Shown: piece by piece, positions 1 to 5,732 of the stretch | Numbering within the stretch: position 1 is the first letter of the stretch | Layout: each line of letters opens with the position of its first letter | From: an uncultured Selenomonadales bacterium | GTDB lineage: Bacteria > Bacillota > Negativicutes > Selenomonadales > Selenomonadaceae | DNA length: 9,608 nt | Direction of reading: 5' to 3' | NCBI GenBank assembly: GCA_937877655.1 | Contig: CALFJC010000085.1 | Span: 1-9,608 of the forward strand | Notes under the pieces: model-generated | Databases searched by the model: none | What the model saw: only the letters and a program-made list of their open reading frames with translations | What the model was told of the DNA's origin: nothing | Made by a program: the position numbers and the translations under genes

Positions 1-53
1 TTTTCAACGTCTTCAAAGAGCTTGACGAAAAAATTTATCGCGAACTCCTTTGA
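1..53 (+). CDS. C-terminal end of an unidentified protein (5' part outside window)
   Basis: The frame starting at base 3 is open and ends at TGA 51-53, reading FNVFKELDEKIYRELL. The composition (charged, amphipathic) looks like a real protein tail, and a hairpin terminator follows 8 bp later, which supports a gene ending here. Frame 1 is also open, to TAG at 61-63, but gives a less protein-like, Ser/Lys-rich string. Seventeen codons are too few to name a family. Confidence 0.5.
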   Translation, partial: FNVFKELDEKIYRELL

Positions 54-61
54 AAGTTTTT

Positions 62-83
62 AGCTCTTTAGGGAGCTTTTTTT
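62..83 (+). terminator. Intrinsic terminator after the upstream gene
   Basis: AGCTC at 62-66 pairs with GAGCT at 73-77 across a short TTTAGG loop, followed directly by a run of T to 83. It separates the upstream gene from the tatA promoter. Confidence 0.7.
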
Positions 84-94
84 GTGAAAAATAT

Positions 95-122
95 TTGAAT
101 AACCTTCGCCACGTGATATAAT
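95..122 (+). promoter_or_regulatory. Sigma-A type promoter for tatA and the following genes
   Basis: A -35 TTGAAT (95-100), a 16 bp spacer and a perfect -10 TATAAT (117-122) are visible. TGA directly before the -10 makes an extended -10 element. It lies just after a terminator and about 30 bp before the tatA start, so it probably drives the whole plus-strand run to the terminator at 3877-3911. Confidence 0.7.
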
Positions 123-152
123 TGCGCAGAAAATTTTTCTGGAGTGATAAAA

Positions 153-551
153 ATGTTTGGAATAGGCGCGGGAGAATTTATCGTAATCTTAATTGTCGGG
201 CTTATAGTATTCGGACCGGGCAAACTTCCCGAAGTCGGGCGGGCAATAGGAAAGGCTCTGCGCGAATTCAGAAAAGCGCAAGCGGCACTTTCGCAAACCC
301 TTAACGAAGTCGACATCTCCGAAAAAAAATCTCCGCCCGCCGAAAAACCTGCGGCAGAAAAAAAATCCGTGACTGCCGACGATGTCATAAACCTTGCTAA
401 AGAAAATCCGATTGTCAAGGAGAAAAGCAATGAAAAAATTTCTGACGGCACTTCTAATGTTGCTCCTGTCGACGCCGCCCGCGCAGGCGTTGCCGGTACA
501 GGAAGCAGTTCAAACGGCGTTGACAAACAATCCCAATCTTCAGCGAACTGA
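153..551 (+). CDS. tatA: Sec-independent protein translocase subunit TatA/TatB
   Basis: This is a 132-residue TatA/TatB-type component of the twin-arginine system, which exports folded proteins across the inner membrane. A short N-out helix (about residues 5-19, hydrophobic with a Glu at position 8) is followed by the FGPGKLPE hinge (20-27) and an amphipathic helix rich in Lys/Arg (28-45), then a Lys/Pro/Ala tail. The start is taken as ATG 153 because GGAG at 141-144 sits 8 bases upstream; a GTG at 144 lies inside that ribosome site and is rejected. TatA and TatB cannot be told apart firmly: Glu8 is TatB-like in E. coli but common in Firmicute TatA. No tatC is present in the window. The last 40 codons overlap the start of the next gene in another frame and encode a Ser/Gly/Ala-rich tail with no recognisable domain. 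Confidence 0.88.
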   Translation: MFGIGAGEFIVILIVGLIVFGPGKLPEVGRAIGKALREFRKAQAALSQTLNEVDISEKKSPPAEKPAAEKKSVTADDVINLAKENPIVKEKSNEKISDGTSNVAPVDAARAGVAGTGSSSNGVDKQSQSSAN

Positions 552-1695
552 ACAATCAATTCTTGTCGCCGAAAAATCTTTAAAATCTGCGCGGGGCAAA
601 AAAGGAGTTTCGGTAAGCGCGTCCGGCAATGTCAATGCGTCGAAAACCGAAAGTACCAACCATTCTGAACGAGTTTCAACGGGTTTAAGCGCGTCGCTCC
701 CTTTGTATTCGGGAAAAAGATTGGAGACGGCGATAAAATATGCGGAGTTGGGAATCGAAGTTTCCAAGTTGGATTTTTTGCAGGCTCAAGACGATTTGAT
801 TTATCAAGTGGCAACGGCTTACGTCAATGCGCTTGAAAATCTTGCAACGTCGAAAGTCGATTTGGAGACGGAAAAAAATTTGGCGGAGCACGAAAAAATG
901 ATTGCCGCGCAGTACAACGCGGGAGCCAAAGCGAAAATCGATTTACTTCGCGCCCAAGTCGAGACAAGCAACGCTTTGCAAGACGCCGCCCGTTCTCATG
1001 CCGCTTACGAAGTCGCATTGACGAATTTAGCCGCGCTTATGTCGACGGATTCAATCGCAACTTTGACTGTCGAAGATTTTGAAACGCGCTTGGAGCTCGG
1101 CGAGGTTGAAAATTATTTGACGGAGGCGACGGAAAATCGTTGCGATTTAAAATCGGACGCCTTGAAAATCGAACAGGGAGAATTAAACGTCGTGAGCGCG
1201 AAGGCGGGCTGGTTGCCGAGCGTTAATGCGAATGTCGGCACGGATTTAAACGCAAATAACAGTTCGCCAAATCGCTGGCACATAACGCCCGATGCTTCGG
1301 CGGGCATTTCGGCTTCGTGGAATATTTTTGACAGCGGAGTTACCCGCGCAGAAGTCGATTCGGCGAAAGTCGAAGTCGAGCGTTTGAAATTGGCAATGGA
1401 CGCCGATTTGGACAGCGTGCAAGAATCTGTCGTGACGGCGCATAAAAATTTAAAAATCGCGTTGCTCCGATTGACGACGACTCAAAAGGCGGTGGAGCTT
1501 GCCGAAGAAGAACGTTACATTGCAACCGAAAGATACAATGCGGGCGAAGGGATTTTGCTGGACATTTTGGATGCGGAGGTTGCTCTTTCAACGGCGAAAA
1601 AAAATAATGTCAGCGCACGTCATGACGTTATGCGATACAGTTTCGATCTTGCGCACGCGGCGGGAAATACTCTTCATGCTCTCGGCAAGAATTAA
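430..1695 (+). CDS. TolC-family outer membrane efflux/secretion channel
   Basis: This 421-residue protein belongs to the outer-membrane factor family, whose trimers form a channel through the outer membrane and periplasm for efflux pumps or type I secretion. It has a clear Sec signal peptide (MKK, hydrophobic core, cleavage after PPAQA, about residue 20) and the two-fold internal repeat of the family. The helical markers are YNAGAKAKIDLLRAQVE in the first half and YNAGEGILLDILDAEVAL in the second. Beta-strand segments (SASLPLYSG; SASWNIFDSG) fit the barrel parts. The start ATG 430 is chosen because AAGGAG (417-422) lies 7 bases upstream and the signal peptide begins there; an in-frame TTG at 394 would add a non-signal extension. 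It overlaps tatA by 122 bp. Its last roughly 55 codons are duplicated just downstream. A MacA-like adaptor gene follows one gene later, suggesting a tripartite pump, but no inner-membrane pump is encoded here. Confidence 0.9.
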   Translation: MKKFLTALLMLLLSTPPAQALPVQEAVQTALTNNPNLQRTEQSILVAEKSLKSARGKKGVSVSASGNVNASKTESTNHSERVSTGLSASLPLYSGKRLETAIKYAELGIEVSKLDFLQAQDDLIYQVATAYVNALENLATSKVDLETEKNLAEHEKMIAAQYNAGAKAKIDLLRAQVETSNALQDAARSHAAYEVALTNLAALMSTDSIATLTVEDFETRLELGEVENYLTEATENRCDLKSDALKIEQGELNVVSAKAGWLPSVNANVGTDLNANNSSPNRWHITPDASAGISASWNIFDSGVTRAEVDSAKVEVERLKLAMDADLDSVQESVVTAHKNLKIALLRLTTTQKAVELAEEERYIATERYNAGEGILLDILDAEVALSTAKKNNVSARHDVMRYSFDLAHAAGNTLHALGKN

Positions 1696-1877
1696 TGAGT
1701 TGAAATCAAACAATGCGGGCGAAGGAATTTTGCTTGACATTTTGGATGCTGAGGTTGCTCTTTCGACGGCGAAAAAAATAATGTCAGCGCACGCCATGAC
1801 GTTATACGATACAGTTTCGATCTTGCACACGCGGCGGGAAATACTCTTCGGGCTCTCGGAAAAAATTAAGGAGTTGA
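1535..1877 (+). repeat. Tandem duplication of the 3' end of the tolC-like gene
   Basis: Copy 1 (1535-1703) is the true end of the channel gene; copy 2 (1710-1877) repeats it at an offset of 175 bp, dropping to 174 after a one-base loss in an A-run (A8 at 1597-1604 versus A7 in copy 2). In the coding part nearly all substitutions fall at codon third positions (GGG/GGA, CTG/CTT, GCG/GCT, TCA/TCG, CGT/CGC, ATG/ATA, GCG/GCA, GGC/GGA, AAG/AAA); only one codon (CAT/CGG) also changes at its second position. Copy 2 carries the AAGGAG ribosome site of the next gene, whereas copy 1 has AATGAG at that place. Confidence 0.93.
1710..1869 (+). pseudogene. Frameshifted remnant of a tolC-like 3' end
   Basis: It encodes the last roughly 52 codons of a TolC-family protein (NAGEGILLDILDAEVALSTA and onward), has no start of its own, and is broken by deletion of one A in the run at 1772-1778. 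If the base is restored, the frame continues to a tail ending RALGKN and TAA 1867-1869, matching the intact gene's HALGKN tail. It is almost certainly not translated as a useful product. It may still matter as the leader carrying the ribosome site of the downstream glycohydrolase gene. Confidence 0.85.
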
Positions 1878-1878
1878 T

Positions 1879-2706
1879 TTGAAAATGCGAACGGCACTTT
1901 ACGGGGCAATTCTCGGCGACATAATCGGCTCGCCTTACGAAGGAAGATTTAGGGCGATTAAGACAAAAAATTTTGCTCTCTTCGATGAATACGGTCGTTG
2001 CACAGACGACAGCATTTTGACGATTGCCGTTGCGGAAGCTCTGCTTAAAGTCGGCGCAAATGCCGCTGATGACGAAATAAAAAGTTCCGTTATTTCTTCA
2101 ATGCAAACTTGGGGCAGAAAATATATAAACGTCGGCTTCAGTCGTTCTTTCAAGCAATGGCTTAGGGAAGAAAATCCCAAACCTTACAAAAAAAGTTCCA
2201 ACGGCTCGGCAATGCGCGTTTCGTCTGTCGGTTGGTTTTTCGATACGATTGAACGCACGCGGCTGGTTGCCCGTTTGACGGCTGAAGTTTCTCACAACAC
2301 GCCCGAAGGAATTCGCGGCGCGGAGTCTGTGGCAAGCGCAATTTTTTTGGCAAGAAATGCCGCCGCAAAGGACGAAATTAAATCTTACGTCGAAAGTGAA
2401 TTCGGCTACAATTTGTCGCGGAAATTGGATGACATTCGCCCCGATTATTATCCCGTTTTCGGTTGTGATGTCTCCGTTCCCGAAGCTTTAATTTCTTTTT
2501 TGGAGTCGACAGATTTTGAAGACGCGGTAAGAAATGCAGTTTCGCTTGGCGGAGATTCGGATACCCTTGCGGCAATCGCGGGCAGTGTCGCCGAAGCTTT
2601 TTATCAAATCCCCGTCGAGTTGATTAAGGAAGGACATGAACGTTTGCCCGATGACATGCGCGAAGTTTTGTTGCAGTTTAACGAGGCGGTCGGAAATATT
2701 CATTAA
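1879..2706 (+). CDS. ADP-ribosylglycohydrolase family protein (DraG/ARH type)
   Basis: This 275-residue protein is full length for the ADP-ribosyl-glycohydrolase family, metal-dependent enzymes that remove ADP-ribose from proteins or other acceptors. Family motifs are in order: GDIIGSPYE (13-21), CTDDS (41-45, metal-binding acidic pair), NGSAMR (108-113), SHNTPEG (138-144) and GGDSDT (224-229, second metal site). It appears soluble, with no signal peptide. The start is taken as TTG 1879, 5 bases after AAGGAG (1868-1873), the same spacing as the rdgB TTG start in this window; ATG 1885 would be 11 bases away and remains possible. It sits between the channel and adaptor genes, which is odd for an ADP-ribosylation reversal enzyme. 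The substrate cannot be told, and no ADP-ribosyltransferase partner is encoded in the window. The tolC-like duplication abuts its 5' side. Confidence 0.88.
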   Translation: MKMRTALYGAILGDIIGSPYEGRFRAIKTKNFALFDEYGRCTDDSILTIAVAEALLKVGANAADDEIKSSVISSMQTWGRKYINVGFSRSFKQWLREENPKPYKKSSNGSAMRVSSVGWFFDTIERTRLVARLTAEVSHNTPEGIRGAESVASAIFLARNAAAKDEIKSYVESEFGYNLSRKLDDIRPDYYPVFGCDVSVPEALISFLESTDFEDAVRNAVSLGGDSDTLAAIAGSVAEAFYQIPVELIKEGHERLPDDMREVLLQFNEAVGNIH

Positions 2707-2730
2707 TCGCCGTGTTCAAGGAGTTTTTTT

Positions 2731-3867
2731 ATGAAATGGAAAATTTTAATCGCGGTTGTTCTGATAATCGGAGCGGCGGCGGGCTATTATTTTTACAACG
2801 AGACAATCGAAACGCAAGCCGTCAAAACTTACGAGACAACGAAAGTTATTCGCAACGATTTGATTAAAACGGTTTCTGCGACGGGCACGGTTCAGCCGCG
2901 AGACAGCGTCGAAGTCAGCGGCAAAGTCACTGCGCGAATCAAAGAAATTTTGGTTGAGGAAAATGATCAAGTGACTGCCGGACAAATCGTGGCGATTTTG
3001 GACGGCAAAGATTACGAGGCGAAACTTGACCAAGCGAATTTTACATTGACGAATGCGCGGCAGAAATTGGAGCGGACGGAGCGGCTTTACAAAATCGGCG
3101 CGAAGTCATTGGAAGAACTTCAGGACGCTCAATATCAATACGACAGGGCGAAGTCGGAAGTTGAACTTGCGGAAGATGATGTCAATCAAACGGTTATAAC
3201 TGCTCCTATGGACGGCGTTGTTGTCGGCGAGCCGAAAACTCCCGGCACAATGGCGGTACAAGGTTCGACGAATCCAACTGTTATCATGCGCATTGCCGAT
3301 TTAAGCGAAAAATTGGTTAAGGCGAAAGTCGACGAGACGGACATTGGCAGCGTCAGAGTCGGCGAGCGGGCAACTTTTACCGTCGATGCTTATCCCGATA
3401 AAATTTTTGACGCGGAGGTTACAAAAATTTCTCAAACCGACACCGCCAATTCTTGGGATACAAATAATTCGACGAGTTCAAGTTCAAGCAACTCCGTCAT
3501 TTATTACTACGTGACTTTCGTTGCTCCCGATGATGAAAATCTTTTGCTCCCCGCAATGACGGCGCGCCTTGATATTATTGTCGGACAAGTTCGCGACGCC
3601 TTATGCGTTCCGATTTCCGCGCTGAAAACCGACGCGCAAGGGTCTTACGTCGAAAAAATTACAAAGGACGCCAAAGGCATTGACATTGCCGAAAAAATTT
3701 ATATCACGGTCGGACTTTACGGCGAAGAATTTGTGGAAGTCACGAGCGGCGATTTAAATCCCGGCGATGACGTTTCCACAACTTACGAGGCGGGCGAGAA
3801 AAAAACTTCTTCGCAAGGCGGCATGGGCGGCGGGAGTCGTCGCATGGGAGGACCGCCGCCGTTTTAA
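2731..3867 (+). CDS. MacA/HlyD-family periplasmic adaptor (membrane fusion protein)
   Basis: This 378-residue membrane fusion protein would link an inner-membrane pump to a TolC-type channel. It has an N-terminal membrane anchor (residues 4-22). Next come the first half of a lipoyl/barrel domain (SATGTVQPRDSVEVSGKV, 49-66) and the hallmark VEENDQVTAGQIVAILD (75-91). A short coiled-coil hairpin follows (about 94-150), then the second lipoyl half (ITAPMDGVVVGE, 156-167), beta-barrel and membrane-proximal domains, and a Gly/Met/Pro-rich tail (GGMGGGSRRMGGPPPF). The long serine stretch (about 247-253) is probably a loop. The arrangement is closest to MacA-type adaptors of ABC pumps. AAGGAG lies 7 bases before ATG 2731. 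It is the last gene of the plus-strand run. MacA genes are usually followed by macB, but here a terminator follows at once, so the pump partner must be elsewhere. Confidence 0.88.
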   Translation: MKWKILIAVVLIIGAAAGYYFYNETIETQAVKTYETTKVIRNDLIKTVSATGTVQPRDSVEVSGKVTARIKEILVEENDQVTAGQIVAILDGKDYEAKLDQANFTLTNARQKLERTERLYKIGAKSLEELQDAQYQYDRAKSEVELAEDDVNQTVITAPMDGVVVGEPKTPGTMAVQGSTNPTVIMRIADLSEKLVKAKVDETDIGSVRVGERATFTVDAYPDKIFDAEVTKISQTDTANSWDTNNSTSSSSSNSVIYYYVTFVAPDDENLLLPAMTARLDIIVGQVRDALCVPISALKTDAQGSYVEKITKDAKGIDIAEKIYITVGLYGEEFVEVTSGDLNPGDDVSTTYEAGEKKTSSQGGMGGGSRRMGGPPPF

Positions 3868-3876
3868 AACAAAAAA

Positions 3877-3911
3877 AAGCCCCGAAGATTTTTCGAGGCT
3901 TAATTTTTTTT
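3877..3911 (+). terminator. Intrinsic terminator between converging genes (hairpin copy 1)
   Basis: AAGCCCCGAA (3877-3886) pairs with TTCGAGGCTT (3892-3901) with one C/A mismatch, followed by T8 (3904-3911). A-rich sequence on the other side lets it also serve the minus-strand RTX-like gene ending at 3925. The same hairpin recurs at 5509-5543 and 5559-5594. Confidence 0.8.
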
Positions 3912-3924
3912 GTCGTCACATGAA

Positions 3925-5412
3925 TTATTGTTTAACAAGCTTTGTTCCGCTGATTTTATAAGTGTCGCTGTCAATGTGGAAAGTTGTTGCCGTTGAATTT
4001 TTAAATGTAATGGAGCCGTCGTCAAAATTCAGAGATAAAATTTTGGTCTTCTTGTTGTAAGACGCCGTAAATTCAATATCATCAAGTGTTAAAGTGTCGT
4101 TGTCGTCGAAGCCGAAAATAAAATCCTTACCGTCGCCTTGCGAGTAGAAAAAGGTATCTGCTCCGTCGCCGCCCCAAAGAGAATCGTTGCCTGCTCCGCC
4201 AATCAAGGCATCGTTGCCGCTGTCGCCATAAATTTTATCATTGCCCGTGTCGCCCGATAAAGAATCGTTGCCGTCCTCTCCGCGCAGAATGTCATTGCCT
4301 GTTCCGCCGCTTAAAGTGTCTTTACCTTTGCCGCCGTTAAGGGAATCATTGCCGGAGCCGCCAAGCAATTTATCATTGCCACTGCCGCCGCTCAAGGTAT
4401 CGTTGCTTGAGCCGCCGTTCAGAGAATCGTTGCCGGCGTCTCCCGAAAGATAATCTCTGCCCGCGCCGCCGCTTAAGGTATCTGCGCCGTAACCGCCGAA
4501 AATTGTATCGTTCTTTGTGCCGCCGACGATTGAATTGGCGAGCTTGTTGCCAATGATCTGAATGGCGGCTGTGCGTTTTGCGGCGTTGATATATTTGATG
4601 TCGGCGTCCGCGTTGAAGATTGAGGAGTAGGCATTTGTCACGGTTAAAAGTTGTGCGCCGTCAATGTGGAATTCGTCCAAATCAGTCGCGCCGACCAAAG
4701 TTATTTTTCCCTTGCCGACAGTAACGATAATATCTTCTCCGTTCGTGCTTTCAACAGTTGAATAGGTGCCTTTGCCGTCTCCGATTTTTAAAGTGGAAGT
4801 TTCGTTAAAGCCTGTGATAATGTCGTTGCCTTCGCCCGACTTGTATTGAATCAAAACATTTTTCGCGTCGGAGCCCAAGCTGATTGAGTCGTTGCCCGCG
4901 CCAGCCTCGATTGTCACGTGTGCTCCTGAATTACCGCGAATTAAATCATTGCCTGCGCCGCCGTAAACTTTGGCAACGGAGCTGTAGTTATCAATCGTGT
5001 CGTCGCCGTTGCCGCCGTTCAGTGTTACATAGTTCGTGAAAAAGCTTGTGATTAAGTCGTTGCCGTTACCGCCGTCAATGAAAGTGTATCTGCCCGCGAG
5101 TTGCGTTACATTAAAAAGAGAAGCGTTAGCCCAATTTTCGATAGTATCTGCGCCGTCGCCGCCTCTTATCGTGACATTGTCGCCGACGTTGCTAACCAAA
5201 TCGTTTCCTGCCCCGCCATCGATTGAAACACTGTCGCCGCCTCTGCCGTATTTAAATACGCCGTCAGCTCCCCAAAAAAGCCTCACGTTCCTAATGGTAT
5301 CGTCGCCTGCGCCCGCGCTGATTGTGACTTTTAATTGATTGTTTCCAATGCTGTCGTTATCGTCGGTGCCCGTGACCAATTTTCCGAAAGTATCGTTGTC
5401 AATCGTGCTCAT
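3925..5412 (-). CDS. RTX-like protein with hemolysin-type calcium-binding repeats
   Basis: This 495-residue acidic protein is built largely of glycine/aspartate repeats of the GGxGxDxLx type, which form calcium-binding parallel beta-rolls in proteins secreted by type I systems. The N-terminal half (about 30-200) carries scattered, degenerate repeats (AGAGDDTI, GGAGNDLV, GGDGADTI, GGNGNDLI, GGAGNDLI). Residues 200-296 lack repeats. Residues 297-422 hold 14 uninterrupted nonapeptides. The tail (423-495) with FFYSQGDGKDFIFGFDDNDTLTL resembles the C-terminal flank of RTX adhesins, where an uncleaved type I secretion signal usually lies. There is no N-terminal Sec signal, consistent with type I export. 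No catalytic or toxin domain is visible, so an adhesin, S-layer or matrix role is inference. AAGGAG (complement of 5421-5426) lies 8 bases before ATG. Transcription appears to come from its own poly-G promoter, insulated on both sides by terminators. Confidence 0.85.
   Translation of the reverse strand: MSTIDNDTFGKLVTGTDDNDSIGNNQLKVTISAGAGDDTIRNVRLFWGADGVFKYGRGGDSVSIDGGAGNDLVSNVGDNVTIRGGDGADTIENWANASLFNVTQLAGRYTFIDGGNGNDLITSFFTNYVTLNGGNGDDTIDNYSSVAKVYGGAGNDLIRGNSGAHVTIEAGAGNDSISLGSDAKNVLIQYKSGEGNDIITGFNETSTLKIGDGKGTYSTVESTNGEDIIVTVGKGKITLVGATDLDEFHIDGAQLLTVTNAYSSIFNADADIKYINAAKRTAAIQIIGNKLANSIVGGTKNDTIFGGYGADTLSGGAGRDYLSGDAGNDSLNGGSSNDTLSGGSGNDKLLGGSGNDSLNGGKGKDTLSGGTGNDILRGEDGNDSLSGDTGNDKIYGDSGNDALIGGAGNDSLWGGDGADTFFYSQGDGKDFIFGFDDNDTLTLDDIEFTASYNKKTKILSLNFDDGSITFKNSTATTFHIDSDTYKISGTKLVKQ
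4147..4524 (-). repeat. 27 bp coding tandem repeats (14 RTX nonapeptides)
   Basis: Fourteen consecutive nonapeptides (residues 297-422 of the RTX-like protein) follow the pattern G-G/D-x-G/S/K-x-D-x-hydrophobic-x, for example GGSGNDKLL, GGSGNDSLN and GGTGNDILR. Most units carry GND; variants include GAD, GRD, SND, KND and GKD. At DNA level they are imperfect 27 bp repeats, liable to expand or shrink by whole units without shifting the frame. Confidence 0.9.
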
Positions 5413-5443
5413 AAAAATCTCTCCTTAAAAAAGTTTTTCTCCT

Positions 5444-5474
5444 ATTATCCCCCCCCCCAAGCCCCCTTTGTCAA
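5444..5474 (-). promoter_or_regulatory. Candidate phase-variable promoter of the RTX-like gene
   Basis: On the minus strand a perfect -35 TTGACA (5474-5469) is followed by AAGGGGGCTT, then ten G, then ATAATAGG. The best -10 is GATAAT (5449-5444), using the last G of the run. This gives a 19 bp spacer, two longer than the usual optimum. The expected transcription start lies about 25 nt before the ATG, and the ribosome site falls within that leader. Because the homopolymer lies inside the spacer, a change in its length would change promoter strength directly. Confidence 0.65.
5449..5458 (-). repeat. G10 homopolymer tract in the promoter spacer
   Basis: Ten consecutive C on the plus strand (G on the coding strand) form the longest G/C homopolymer I see in the window. 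A second run of five G (5466-5462) lies 3 bases away. Such tracts are prone to slipped-strand mispairing, and together the runs could also form a G-quadruplex on the minus strand. Confidence 0.9.
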
Positions 5475-5508
5475 GAGCCGAAAAGATTTTTTTTGAAAAA
5501 ATTTTTAA

Positions 5509-5543
5509 AGCCCCGAAGATTTTTTCGAGGCTGAAATTTTTTT
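5509..5543. terminator. Hairpin terminator copy 2, upstream of the RTX-like gene
   Basis: AGCCCCGAA and TTCGAGGCT (5509-5532) form the same stem as at 3877-3901, followed on the plus strand by T7 (5537-5543) and GTCG, which is also shared with copy 1. On the minus strand the stem is followed by TTTAAAAATTTTTT, so termination in either direction is plausible. It would block read-through from the tRNA gene into the RTX-like promoter. Confidence 0.65.
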
Positions 5544-5558
5544 GTCGAGAAAAGTTTA

Positions 5559-5594
5559 AAGCCCCGAAGATTTTTCGGAGCTTAAGTTTTTTTT
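5559..5594. terminator. Hairpin terminator copy 3, immediately 3' of tRNA-Thr
   Basis: AAGCCCCGAA (5559-5568) pairs with TTCGGAGCTT (5574-5583), the single mismatch lying at a different place from copies 1 and 2. T8 follows on the plus strand (5587-5594). The tRNA gene ends 5 bp away, so on the minus strand it is the likely tRNA terminator, although the minus-strand T-run is weak (TTTAAACTTTT). Confidence 0.65.
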
Positions 5595-5598
5595 ATGA

Positions 5599-5671
5599 AG
5601 CCGGCTAAGGGACTCGAACCTTCGACCTGCGCATTACGAATGCGCTGCTCTACCAACTGAGCTAAGCCGGC
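5599..5671 (-). tRNA. tRNA-Thr (anticodon CGU)
   Basis: The 73-nt cloverleaf reads GCCGGCT (acceptor), D arm GCTCAGTTGGTAGAGC, anticodon stem GCGCA/TGCGC with loop TTCGTAA, variable loop AGGTC, and T arm GAAGG-TTCGAGT-CCCTT with one A/C mismatch. Loop positions 34-36 are CGT, reading the ACG threonine codon. The discriminator is U73, as in Firmicute tRNA-Thr. CCA is not encoded (TCA follows), so it must be added after transcription. Confidence 0.96.
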
Positions 5672-5694
5672 AGTTGAATCAATCAACGCGCCAA

Positions 5695-5723
5695 TTTATA
5701 TCATGTTAATCTTTTTATGTCAA
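5695..5723 (-). promoter_or_regulatory. Promoter of tRNA-Thr
   Basis: On the minus strand a perfect TTGACA (5723-5718), a 17 bp spacer and TATAAA (5700-5695) preceded by TGA (extended -10) lie about 24 bp upstream of the mature tRNA 5' end. This is close to consensus, as expected for a stable RNA gene. Confidence 0.85.
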
Positions 5724-5732
5724 GAAAATTTT

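Noticed and set aside
394..429. Upstream TTG start for the tolC-like gene
   Set aside because: It would put a charged non-signal stretch before an excellent signal peptide, and AAGGAG points to ATG 430.
1499..1882. 127-codon frame across both tolC-like 3' copies
   Set aside because: It reads copy 1 in the wrong frame and is open only by chance, joining the shifted frame to part of copy 2.
4241..4453. Open frame opposite the RTX-like repeats with a Pro/Leu/Ser repeat pattern
   Set aside because: It is the complement of the GGxGxD repeats; its regularity is inherited from the coding strand, and it has no ribosome site.
4147..4524. Regular repeats that could suggest a CRISPR array
   Set aside because: Unit is 27 bp without spacers and codes for RTX nonapeptides in frame.
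5036..5338. 100-codon plus-strand frame inside the RTX-like gene
   Set aside because: Pro/Ser-rich shadow of glycine/aspartate codons, with no start signals.
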